Positions 16,059 to 26,100 of a DNA stretch of 64,000 bases are shown here, one piece after another. Source of the DNA: Pseudomonadota bacterium (GTDB lineage: Bacteria > Pseudomonadota > Gammaproteobacteria > Xanthomonadales > Xanthomonadaceae). Made by a program: the position numbers and the translations under genes. A model generated the notes under the pieces. It saw only the letters and a list, made by a program, of their open reading frames with translations. It was not told the origin of the DNA and did not search any database. The first letter of the stretch is position 1. Every line of letters begins with the position of its first letter. The stretch spans positions 1 through 64,000 of the forward strand of contig JAFEBV010000036.1 of assembly GCA_018242485.1 (NCBI GenBank), read 5' to 3'.

Positions 16059-16263
16059 CAAGCCTGTGCATAACCTGTGCGCGGCGCCGTGGAGCGGAAT
16101 TTGTACACCGCTGTCCACAGGACGAGGCGGGTTTTACGCACAGGATCGCGCCGGGCACCTTGCAAGGAATTTCAACCGGCTAACCAACTTTTCCGCAGTC
16201 TTTCGTCGCACCAACACCACCAATATCTCTATCAGATTCACTCAAAGGCAATCAGGCGAGCCC
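16059..16263 (+). other. oriC: Candidate replication origin (dnaA-dnaN gap)
   Basis: Possible DnaA boxes are TGTGCATAA (16065-16073, the reverse of TTATGCACA, fitting TTWTNCACA), CTGTCCACA (16111-16119, two mismatches to TTATCCACA) and TTACGCACA (16134-16142, one mismatch). A comparatively AT-rich stretch follows at about 16170-16255 and could be the unwinding element. The same interval must also carry any dnaN promoter. GC-skew analysis is needed to confirm it as oriC. Confidence 0.5.
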
Positions 16264-17364
16264 ATGCGTTTTTCCCTCCAGCGTGAAGTGTTGCTCAAGC
16301 CGCTCCAACAGGTCGTCAACGTGGTTGAACGCCGCCAGACCCTGCCGGTGCTGGCCAACCTCCTGCTCGTCGCGCGCAACGGCACGGTGTCGTTGACGGC
16401 CACCGATCTGGAGGTGGAAATGGTTGCGCGAACAGCCGCGGAGATCGCGCGAGAAGGTGAGACGACCATCCCCGCACGCAAACTGTTCGAACTCGTGCGC
16501 GCCTTGCCTGACGGTTGCCAGATCACCTTGAATCAGACCGACGACAAGGTGGTGCTGCAGGCCGGACGCAGTCGCTATACGTTGGCCACGCTGCCTGCCG
16601 TCGATTTCCCGGCGATCGAGGACATCGAGTTGCTCGAGCGCGTGCGCGTGGCCGAATCGGCGGTGCGCGTGCTGATCGAGCGCACGGCGTTCGCGATGGC
16701 GCAGCAGGATGTGCGCTATTACCTCAATGGGCTGCTGCTGGATCTGCGCGAGAACGCCTTGCGCTGCGTGGCGACCGATGGGCACAGGCTCGCATTATGC
16801 GAAACCGCATTGCCGAATGGAACGCAGATCCGCAAGCAGATCATCCTGCCACGCAAGGGCGTGCTCGAATTGCAGCGCCTGCTGGAAATGGCCGACCGCG
16901 AAATCGAACTGGAAATCGGCCGCAACCACCTGCGCCTGCGCCGGGAGGATCTGACCTTCACCTCCAAACTGATCGATGGGCGCTTCCCGGATTACGAGGC
17001 GGTGATCCCGATTGGTGCGGACAAGGAAGTCAAGGTCGATCGCGACGCCCTGCGGGCAGCCTTGCAACGTGCGGCTATCTTGTCCAATGAGAAATACCGT
17101 GGCGTCAAGCTGGAAGTGACGCCCGGCCAGTTGTGCCTGAATGCGCACAACCCGGAGCAGGACGAGGCGCAGGAGGAAGTCGAAGCGGACACCCATGTCG
17201 AAGGTCTGGCGGTGGGGTTCAACGTCACCTACCTGCTCGACGCGCTGGGTGCTCTGGCTGGCGACACGGTCGTGATCGCCCTGCGCGACGCCAATTCCAG
17301 CGCCTTGCTGCGCGAGGCAGGCAACGACCATTGCCGGCATGTGGTGATGCCGCTGCGCCTGTGA
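16264..17364 (+). CDS. dnaN: DNA polymerase III beta subunit (sliding clamp)
   Basis: A 366-residue clamp protein, the usual length, that tethers DNA polymerase III to the template as a ring-shaped dimer. The start MRFSLQREVLLKPLQQVVNV and blocks such as RQTLPVLANLLL, FPDYEAVIP, ILSNEKYRGVKLEV and the C-terminal RHVVMPLRL are diagnostic. Three repeated clamp folds are evident by length. It lies between dnaA and recF in the conserved order. The region from about residue 300 carries an acidic stretch (EQDEAQEEVEAD) that is common in this protein. Confidence 0.98.
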   Translation: MRFSLQREVLLKPLQQVVNVVERRQTLPVLANLLLVARNGTVSLTATDLEVEMVARTAAEIAREGETTIPARKLFELVRALPDGCQITLNQTDDKVVLQAGRSRYTLATLPAVDFPAIEDIELLERVRVAESAVRVLIERTAFAMAQQDVRYYLNGLLLDLRENALRCVATDGHRLALCETALPNGTQIRKQIILPRKGVLELQRLLEMADREIELEIGRNHLRLRREDLTFTSKLIDGRFPDYEAVIPIGADKEVKVDRDALRAALQRAAILSNEKYRGVKLEVTPGQLCLNAHNPEQDEAQEEVEADTHVEGLAVGFNVTYLLDALGALAGDTVVIALRDANSSALLREAGNDHCRHVVMPLRL

Positions 17365-17397
17365 TTCGGATGGTTTGACGGCTGCAGCACATCATCC

Positions 17398-18487
17398 TTG
17401 ATCGCTGTCGTGCGCATCGAACGCCTGAATTTGGCGCGGTTTCGCAGCTTCACGGCGGTGGAGTGGCGGCCGGAACCGGGAATCAACCTGATCACCGGCG
17501 ACAACGGTGCTGGCAAAACCTCCTTGCTGGAAGCCGCACACTTGCTGGCGCATGGCCGTTCGTTTCGTGGCAGCGTACGCGATGGCCTGATCCAGAACGG
17601 GCAGGCGGATCTTGAAGTGTTTGCGCAATGGGGCGAGCGACATGGACGCAGCCGTGCCGTGGGTTTGCGTCATGCAGGGCGCGAATGGCAGGCTCGGCTG
17701 GATGGCCAGCCATCAACAAGCCTGGCCGAATTGTGCACCGCGCTGGCAATGATGACCTTCGAGCCGGGCAGCCATGAACTGATCGCCGGACGATCCGAAC
17801 CACGGCGTCGCTTCGTCGATTGGGCGTTGTTCCACGTGGAACCTGAATTTCTGCCCTTGTGGCGTCGCTATGCGCGCGCCTTGCGCCAGCGCAATGCCTT
17901 GCTCAAATCCGGTGAGGCTGGAGCTTTGCTGGAAGCGTGGGATCAGGAATTGGCGCAAGCCGGTGAGCCGATCGCTCGGATGCGCGCCTTGTATCTGCAA
18001 CATCTCGCGCCCCTACTGGCTCGAGCCATGGCGACGTTCGTCCCGGAATTGGGAGAACCGAAATTGGTGCATCTGCAGGGCTGGAAACGTCAGGAACAGT
18101 CGCTGCTCGAAGCGCTGGAACGGAATCGGGCACGGGATCTCGCCTTCGGACACAGTTCGGTGGGGCCGCATCGCGCCGACTGGAGGATCGATTTTGCCGG
18201 CTTACCGAGTTGGAACGCCCTGTCACGCGGGCAGGAAAAACTCGTCGCACTCGCCTGCTTCTTCGCGCAGGGCCAAGCCTATGCTGACGCGCGCGGCGAA
18301 TGGCCGGTGGTCGCCCTGGACGATCTGGCATCGGAACTGGATCGCGACCACCAGCGCCGTGTACTGCTGGATCTGGCGGCACTGGGCGCGCAGGTGTTGA
18401 TCACCGGAACCGAGCTACCAACCGCTTTGGTCGATGGTCGGGTACCGGCGACAAGGTTCCACGTGGAACAAGGCGAAGTCCGCAGAC

Positions 18488-18495
<8 letters not shown>
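17398..18495 (+). CDS. recF: DNA replication and repair protein RecF
   Basis: A 365-residue SMC-like ATPase that with RecO and RecR loads RecA at single-strand gaps. Walker A is GDNGAGKTS near residue 38, the signature is LSRGQEKL, and Walker B is VVALDDLASELD. The longest frame starts with TTG at 17398, but the family N-terminus fits better at the GTG at 17410, giving MRIERLNLARFRSF. Neither has a clear Shine-Dalgarno site. The last codons carry the extended -10 promoter for gyrB. Confidence 0.96.
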
Positions 18496-20991
<2,496 letters not shown>

Positions 20992-21060
20992 AGCGCGCGT
21001 CGAGAGATGGGCGTCGGTGCCGTGCGCGCCTGCGACGCCGCACCGCATATCCTGCTTCCC

Positions 21061-21165
21061 GAGTCCCGAGTCCCGAGTCCCGAGTCCCGAGTCCCGAGTC
21101 CCGAGTCCCGAGTCCCGAGTCCCGAGTCCCGAGTCCCGAGTCCCGAGTCCCGAGTCCCGAGTCTC
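21061..21165. repeat. Heptanucleotide tandem array (GAGTCCC)n
   Basis: Fourteen perfect copies of GAGTCCC (21061-21158) plus one degenerate unit GAGTCTC. The unit is the reverse complement of the array at 1-112. It sits about 70 bp after gyrB and fills much of the 304-bp gap before the TPR protein gene. An AT-richer stretch at 21195-21245 follows and may hold that gene's promoter. Confidence 0.95.
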
Positions 21166-21295
21166 CGCGACCTCTTCAAGTCGCCCGAGCGACCCCATTC
21201 AGCGCAAATTGAACTTGAGCAAAGACACTAATTCCGTTTAGTCTGTCAGACCCGACGCGCGCCATCCAAGGTGTGCGGGTCTTGGAGTGAGTCGC

Positions 21296-22525
21296 ATGCC
21301 TTCGAATCGCCATTGGTTCCTGCTGCCGGCCTTGGCCATGTCGGTGGCGTTGCTCGCGCCGCTCGTGGCGTCCGCGCAGGACGACCAGGTGCAGCAAACC
21401 GAGCGCCATGGGCTAGTGAACAAGAAGCAGCCGGTCGCACCCAAGCTTTATCCGAATGCAACCCGTGCCGAGCCGGCCGCGAACGCCAGCAGCGATGCGA
21501 TGGTGAAGAACGTCAACCAGCTCCATGCGCTGGTCGCGGCCAAACAGGACGATCAGGCGATCGCCCTGGCCAACGGCATGATCGCCGACCCCAAAGCCAA
21601 TCACTTCGACAAGGCCGCTGCGTGGCAGGCCATTGGTTACGCCAGCTTCGGCAAGTCCGATTACGCCAAGGCCGCGCAGGCGCTGGGCAATGCCATCGCC
21701 GAGGATGCCCTGCCAAACAACGACCACTACCAGACCATGCTCAATCTGGCCAAGGCGCAATTGGCCACAGCGCAATACGACGCGGCGCTGGCCACGCTCA
21801 ACCGCCTCGCCACCGAGACCCGGGACGACAAGCCCGAGTACGACGGCCTGCGTGGTCTGGCGTACTTTTCCAAGAAGGATTATGCAGCGGCGGTACCGGT
21901 GTTGCAGAAGTCGATCGCCGCTTCCGTCGACAAGCCCAGCGCCAACGAGCAGCAAGCGCTGTTCGGCAGCTATTTCGAGCTCAAGCAATCCGACAAGGCG
22001 ATCGCGCTGGGTGAGGCGCTGCTCAAGACGCATCCGGACGACAAGGCCGCGACCATGAATCTGGCTGCCGCCTACCAGCAGGCCGGTCAACCCGACAAGA
22101 CCAAGGCCTTGCTCGGGCAGGCGCGCAAGGCGGGGATGCTCACCACCTCGGACGACTATCGCAAATTGATCCAGCTTTACAACAACGCCAAGGGCGGCGA
22201 AAGCGACACGATCGGGATCATCAACGAGGGCTTGCAGAAGGGCATCCTGCAACCGAGCGTGGACGTTTACGCGATACTGGCGCAGGATTACTACACCCTG
22301 AACCAGACCGAGCAGGCGATCGACGCGTACAAGAAGGCCGATGCCCTCTCGTCGAACGGCGAGGAGGCGCTCAATCTGGCGCGGGTGTACAACAACGCTG
22401 GGCGTCGGGCGGAGGCCAAGGCAGCGGCCGAGCATGCGTTGTCGAAAGGCGTAACGGATCGAGGGGCGGCGCAGCGGATCATCAATGCCGGCGCGGTGCC
22501 TTCGCCACCGAAGAAAAAGCGGTGA
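21296..22525 (+). CDS. Periplasmic tetratricopeptide repeat protein
   Basis: A 409-residue exported protein with a Sec signal (LLPALAMSVALLAPLVASAQ, cleavage near AQ-D) and a series of helical repeats resembling TPRs. Examples are AWQAIGYASFGKSDYAKAAQ, LNLAKAQLATAQYDAALAT and YTLNQTEQAIDAYKKADAL. It ends in a basic tail SPPKKKR. ATG 21296 has GGAG eight bases upstream; an in-frame GTG nine bases earlier overlaps that site. It is placed directly before tonB, which suggests a scaffold role around the TonB machinery (inference from position only). Confidence 0.85.
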   Translation: MPSNRHWFLLPALAMSVALLAPLVASAQDDQVQQTERHGLVNKKQPVAPKLYPNATRAEPAANASSDAMVKNVNQLHALVAAKQDDQAIALANGMIADPKANHFDKAAAWQAIGYASFGKSDYAKAAQALGNAIAEDALPNNDHYQTMLNLAKAQLATAQYDAALATLNRLATETRDDKPEYDGLRGLAYFSKKDYAAAVPVLQKSIAASVDKPSANEQQALFGSYFELKQSDKAIALGEALLKTHPDDKAATMNLAAAYQQAGQPDKTKALLGQARKAGMLTTSDDYRKLIQLYNNAKGGESDTIGIINEGLQKGILQPSVDVYAILAQDYYTLNQTEQAIDAYKKADALSSNGEEALNLARVYNNAGRRAEAKAAAEHALSKGVTDRGAAQRIINAGAVPSPPKKKR

Positions 22526-22586
22526 GACAGGGTGCGAAACGCCGGAGGCGATTCTCTGCCGACCGGCACGATGTGACGGGCCGTGC

Positions 22587-22614
22587 TTGATCGGCCATGG
22601 GTTTGCGCTAAGCT
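22587..22614 (+). promoter_or_regulatory. Possible tonB operon promoter
   Basis: TTGATC (22587-22592), 16 bp and TAAGCT (22609-22614) lie about 75 bp before the tonB start in the 161-bp gap. The match is moderate. I see no Fur-type inverted repeat in this gap. Confidence 0.35.
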
Positions 22615-22686
22615 AGGGGTTTCCGCGTCGTTTCCGGCGCGGAAGGTGTCGGGGTTCAACGCAGGTCAAGCCAGGTCGCCAAGCGA

Positions 22687-23352
22687 ATGACGTCCACCTA
22701 CTTCTCCCGCCCGGGCCAAGACACGTTCAGTTGGCCGCGTGTGTGCGGCATCGCGTTCGCGATCACCGTGCAGGCATCGCTGTTCATGATGCTGCTGGTG
22801 CCGCCCTCGGCCAGCGACACCGTCAAGGACGACACCGACAAGCCGCGCGCGGTAATCATCACCCCGCCGCCGAAGCCGCCGCCGCCGCCGCCGCCGCCGC
22901 CGAAGGAAATCAAGACGCCGCCGCCGCCGAAGGATGTGCCGCCGCCACCCAAGCAGGTGTCGACGCCGCCGCCGCCGGTGCCGCCGCCGCAGGTCATCAC
23001 CAACCAGCAGACGCTGATGACCCCGCCGGCGCCGCCGCAGACGCCGCCCGCGCCTGCGCCCAAGCTGGCGGATGTGGGTGGCAGCGTGGACATCAGCTTC
23101 ATGCGCGCCAACCCGCCGGAGTACCCGCCCAAGGAAATGTCCGATGGCGTCACCGGCGTGGTGACCCTCGTGTGCAGGATCAGCGCGCAGGGCGTGCCCG
23201 AATCGTGCGATGTCGAAAAGGACACCAGCCACAACCGCAACCTGCAGCGTGCAGCCAAGGATGCGGCAATGAAATGGCGCTTCAATCCGACCGTGCACAA
23301 CGGTGTCAAGGTCGAAGACTACGTGCGCGTTCCCGTCGAGTTCAAACTGTAA
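22687..23352 (+). CDS. tonB: Energy transducer TonB
   Basis: A 221-residue TonB that passes proton-motive-force energy from ExbBD to outer-membrane TonB-dependent receptors. The N-terminal anchor (about 17-37, IAFAITVQASLFMMLLV) is followed by an extreme proline tract (about 58-125) with nine consecutive prolines, spanning the periplasm. The C-terminal domain has YPPKEMSDGVTGVVTLVCRI and MKWRFNPTV. It has a Cys pair in the C-terminal domain (VCRI, ESCD). It is first in tonB-exbB-exbD1-exbD2. Confidence 0.95.
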   Translation: MTSTYFSRPGQDTFSWPRVCGIAFAITVQASLFMMLLVPPSASDTVKDDTDKPRAVIITPPPKPPPPPPPPPKEIKTPPPPKDVPPPPKQVSTPPPPVPPPQVITNQQTLMTPPAPPQTPPAPAPKLADVGGSVDISFMRANPPEYPPKEMSDGVTGVVTLVCRISAQGVPESCDVEKDTSHNRNLQRAAKDAAMKWRFNPTVHNGVKVEDYVRVPVEFKL

Positions 23353-23376
23353 TTCCATCAACCAAGGGCTAGCCCA

Positions 23377-24147
23377 ATGCTGCAAGACGCCGCCTCCACC
23401 GCCGCCGCCTCCCCGGCCGCCGCCGCCACCGGTCCCTCCAATGCCGAGCAGCTCAGCCAGATGGGCTTCGAGCACATGTGGGGAACCTTCATCAGCGGCG
23501 ACAACATCGTCGGCGCCTGCGTGTTCGCCACCTTGTGCATCTTCATGTCGCTGTCGCTGTTCTACATGGTGGTGAACGTGTTCCGGAACTTGCGCATCCG
23601 CACGCGCTCGGACAAGGTCATCAGCGTGTTCTGGGACACCCAGAACGCACAGGACGCGATCCAGTACATGGAGCAGCAGCCCAAGAACGAACCGTTCTCG
23701 AAAATCGCGCTGGATTGCGCCGAAGCCGCCGCGCACCACCAGCGCAACGAGGGCGGCCGCCTGACCGGCGCGCTGAACCGCTCGGAGTTCATCGACCGCG
23801 CGCTGCGCCAGGCGGTTTCGCGCGAGAGCGAGAATCTCGAGAATGGCCTGACCCTGCTGGCCACCGTCGGTTCGACGGCTCCCTTCGTCGGCCTGCTCGG
23901 CACCGTGTGGGGCATCTACCACGCCCTGATCAACATCGGCCAGTCCGGCGAGTCCTCGATCGGTGCGGTGGCAGGACCGGTGGGCGAGGCGCTGATCATG
24001 ACCGCGCTGGGCTTGTTCGTGGCCATCCCGGCGGTGCTGGGCTACAACTTCTTCGTGCGCCAGAACCGGGTGACCAACTCGGCCTTCGACGCCTTCGCGC
24101 ACGACCTGCACGACTTCTTCGCCACCGGCGCCCGCGTCGGCAGTTGA
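23377..24147 (+). CDS. exbB: Biopolymer transport protein ExbB
   Basis: A 256-residue inner-membrane proton-channel subunit of the TonB energising complex (MotA/TolQ/ExbB family). Three helices are readable: about 45-66, then after a long cytoplasmic loop about 160-185 (LLATVGSTAPFVGLLGTVWGIY, the conserved proton-channel segment) and about 200-225 (EALIMTALGLFVAIPAVLGYNF). The N-terminus has an Ala-rich periplasmic leader. It has an AAGGG-like ribosome site and lies 24 bp after tonB. ExbB-like family membership is clear; TolQ is excluded by the tonB context. Confidence 0.95.
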   Translation: MLQDAASTAAASPAAAATGPSNAEQLSQMGFEHMWGTFISGDNIVGACVFATLCIFMSLSLFYMVVNVFRNLRIRTRSDKVISVFWDTQNAQDAIQYMEQQPKNEPFSKIALDCAEAAAHHQRNEGGRLTGALNRSEFIDRALRQAVSRESENLENGLTLLATVGSTAPFVGLLGTVWGIYHALINIGQSGESSIGAVAGPVGEALIMTALGLFVAIPAVLGYNFFVRQNRVTNSAFDAFAHDLHDFFATGARVGS

Positions 24148-24180
24148 TCGGCGCGCGCGACCGCAACGGAGCAATCGACC

Positions 24181-24603
24181 ATGGCTTTCAGCAGCAACGA
24201 CAGCGGCGGCCCGATGGCCTCGATCAACGTCACGCCCCTCGTGGACGTGATGCTGGTGCTGTTGATCATCTTCATGATCACCACCCCGCTGATGCGGCAC
24301 AAGATCCAGGTGAAGCTCCCCAACGCCGTGCTGCACAAGAAGCCTAACGAGCCGCCGCGACCGCCGGTCACGGTGTCGGTCAAGGCCGACGGCAGCATCT
24401 TCTGGAACGACGATCCGGTCGACCAGTCGCTGCTCGACAGCAAGCTGGCCAGCATCGCCCCCCTGCTGCCGCAACCCGAGGTGGACGTGCGTGCCGACAA
24501 GGACACCCACTACAGCTCGATCTGGAAAGTGGTCAAGACGGCGCAGTCCAACGGTATCCTGAAGATCGGCTTCGTCGCCGCCCCCCACGGCAAAGGCGGC
24601 TAG
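24181..24603 (+). CDS. exbD1: Biopolymer transport protein ExbD (first copy)
   Basis: A 140-residue single-pass ExbD/TolR family protein. The conserved NVTPLVDVMLVLLIIFMITTP contains the essential Asp of the transmembrane helix (near residue 22). A periplasmic domain follows, with the KADGSIFWND motif. A GGAG site precedes the ATG. It is translated after exbB with a 33-bp gap and followed by a paralog 12 bp downstream. The paired ExbD proteins probably form part of the ExbBD channel; two exbD genes are known in Xanthomonas tonB clusters. Confidence 0.95.
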   Translation: MAFSSNDSGGPMASINVTPLVDVMLVLLIIFMITTPLMRHKIQVKLPNAVLHKKPNEPPRPPVTVSVKADGSIFWNDDPVDQSLLDSKLASIAPLLPQPEVDVRADKDTHYSSIWKVVKTAQSNGILKIGFVAAPHGKGG

Positions 24604-24615
24604 AGGAACGCAACC

Positions 24616-25032
24616 ATGGCATTTTCCACCAACGCCGGCAGCGGCCCAATGGTCGACATGAACGTCACGCCCCTCGTGGACGTGATGTTGGTGCTGCTGA
24701 TCATCTTCATGGTCACCATGCCGCCGACCACCTATCCGATCGGCGTGGATCTGCCGATCCCGACGATCAACCCGCCGCCGCCGACCAAGGCCGAGCCGAT
24801 CAACCTGAAGATCGATGCCGGCGGCAACATCACCTGGAACGGTACGCCGGTGCTGCTTGGCAGCCTGCGCGATCAAATGCAGATCGAAGCCGACCGGTAT
24901 ACCGACGACAAGCAGCAGCCGGTGATCCAGATCGACACCGATCCCAACGCCGAGTACGACGTGCTGGCCAAGGTGTTGGCCGCGGCGAAGAATGCGGGCC
25001 TGGTCAAGGTGGGATTCGTCGACAAGGGGTGA
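24616..25032 (+). CDS. exbD2: Biopolymer transport protein ExbD (second copy)
   Basis: A 138-residue paralog of the preceding ExbD with the same NVTPLVDVMLVLLIIFM helix and Asp, then MVTMPPTTYPIGVDLP and a periplasmic domain with IDAGGNITWNG. The two copies match strongly over the first 40 residues and diverge in the periplasmic part. In X. campestris the second ExbD has been reported to be dispensable for iron uptake but needed for plant interactions (recalled knowledge, not tested here). A terminator hairpin follows. Confidence 0.95.
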   Translation: MAFSTNAGSGPMVDMNVTPLVDVMLVLLIIFMVTMPPTTYPIGVDLPIPTINPPPPTKAEPINLKIDAGGNITWNGTPVLLGSLRDQMQIEADRYTDDKQQPVIQIDTDPNAEYDVLAKVLAAAKNAGLVKVGFVDKG

Positions 25033-25053
25033 ACCCGCGCTTCGCGCGACGGT

Positions 25054-25084
25054 CGACGCCGCCTGTGGGCGGCGTCGCCGTTTT
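25054..25084 (+). terminator. Rho-independent terminator of the tonB operon
   Basis: A 10-bp perfect stem, CGACGCCGCC (25054-25063) with GGCGGCGTCG (25068-25077), around TGTG is followed by CCGTTTT. It lies between the convergent exbD2 and pdxJ genes. Confidence 0.85.
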
Positions 25085-25122
25085 CAGGCCACCGGAACAC
25101 GGCACGTCCGGGCGTGCTCCCG

Positions 25123-25890
25123 TTAGTTGTGCGCGTCCCGGATGACGTGCAGGTAGCCGCGCACGGTTTCGTGTAAGCCCGCATACAGGGCTTCGTCGAT
25201 CAGGGCGTGGCCGATCGAGACTTCGGCGATCTGCGGCGCGGCGCGCAACAGGTCCCCCAAGTTGTTCTGATCGAGATCGTGCCCGGCATTCACGCCCAGC
25301 CCGATGGCCTGCGCGCGGGCGGCGGTGCGCGCACAGGCTGCCAATGCGTTGGCCACGTCGCCGGTCGCGTGCGCAAGCGCATACGGTCCGGTGTACAACT
25401 CGATCCGCGCCGCGCCGATATCGGCCGTGCGTTCGAGTGCCGGCGCATCGACGTCCATGAACAGTGATACGCGGCAGCCGAGCGTGTTGAAGGCGTGTAT
25501 CAGTAGCCGCAGGCGTTCGCCGTCGTGTTTCAGGTCGAAACCGTGATCGGAGGTGAGCTGGCCGTCGCCATCGGGGACGAGGGTGACCTGCGCAGGCCGA
25601 GCCTGTTCGATCAGCGCAAGAAGCCCTGGATAGCCACCGCGCGGTGGCGCGAACGGGTTACCCTCGATGTTGAACTCGACCCCGTGGTCACGGCACACCG
25701 CCGCCAGCATCGCCACGTCGTCGGGTCGGATGTGGCGCAAATCCGGGCGCGGGTGCACGGTGATGCCGCCAGCGCCGGCGGCGATCACCGTTTCGGCCGC
25801 CTTGCGCAGATCCGGGCGCGCGCCGCCGCGTGAATTGCGCAGCACCGCGATCTTGTTGAGGTTGACGCTGAGCGTGGTGGTCGTTGGCAT
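25123..25890 (-). CDS. pdxJ: Pyridoxine 5'-phosphate synthase
   Basis: A 255-residue TIM-barrel enzyme that condenses 1-deoxyxylulose 5-phosphate with 3-amino-2-oxopropyl phosphate to give pyridoxine 5'-phosphate in vitamin B6 synthesis. Diagnostic blocks are [65 protein letters not shown] and EVSIGHALI. The length and C-terminus are normal. It is convergent with exbD2; I recall pdxJ next to tonB-exbB-exbD1-exbD2 in xanthomonads. The 210-bp gap behind its start, up to the GGDEF gene, shows no clear elements. Confidence 0.97.
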   Translation of the reverse strand: MPTTTTLSVNLNKIAVLRNSRGGARPDLRKAAETVIAAGAGGITVHPRPDLRHIRPDDVAMLAAVCRDHGVEFNIEGNPFAPPRGGYPGLLALIEQARPAQVTLVPDGDGQLTSDHGFDLKHDGERLRLLIHAFNTLGCRVSLFMDVDAPALERTADIGAARIELYTGPYALAHATGDVANALAACARTAARAQAIGLGVNAGHDLDQNNLGDLLRAAPQIAEVSIGHALIDEALYAGLHETVRGYLHVIRDAHN

Positions 25891-26100
25891 TTTTCCAAGC
25901 CTGGCAGGGGATCATGCGCTTGCGGGCGATGGTGTCGGATGGGTCAGGGATCGAATGATCCGGATCGACCGATGCGATCGCCGCGGAACGGACGTGCGCA
26001 GGGTGGTTGGGCGTGATCGCGGTCACGATCCGCGCAAGCCGGGCACCCCGGCAACCGCCTTGCGCTTCAATTGATGCGGTAGCGGCAGCATACTGCGCCG

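Noticed and set aside
22526..22686. Fur box upstream of tonB
   Set aside because: No 19-bp GATAAT-type inverted repeat could be found by eye; regulation by Fur is not supported by the sequence.
22666..24876. A 736-codon minus-strand frame across tonB-exbB-exbD
   Set aside because: Its translation is low-complexity (Arg/His/Gly repeats from reversed CCG and GC codons); the plus-strand genes are conserved.
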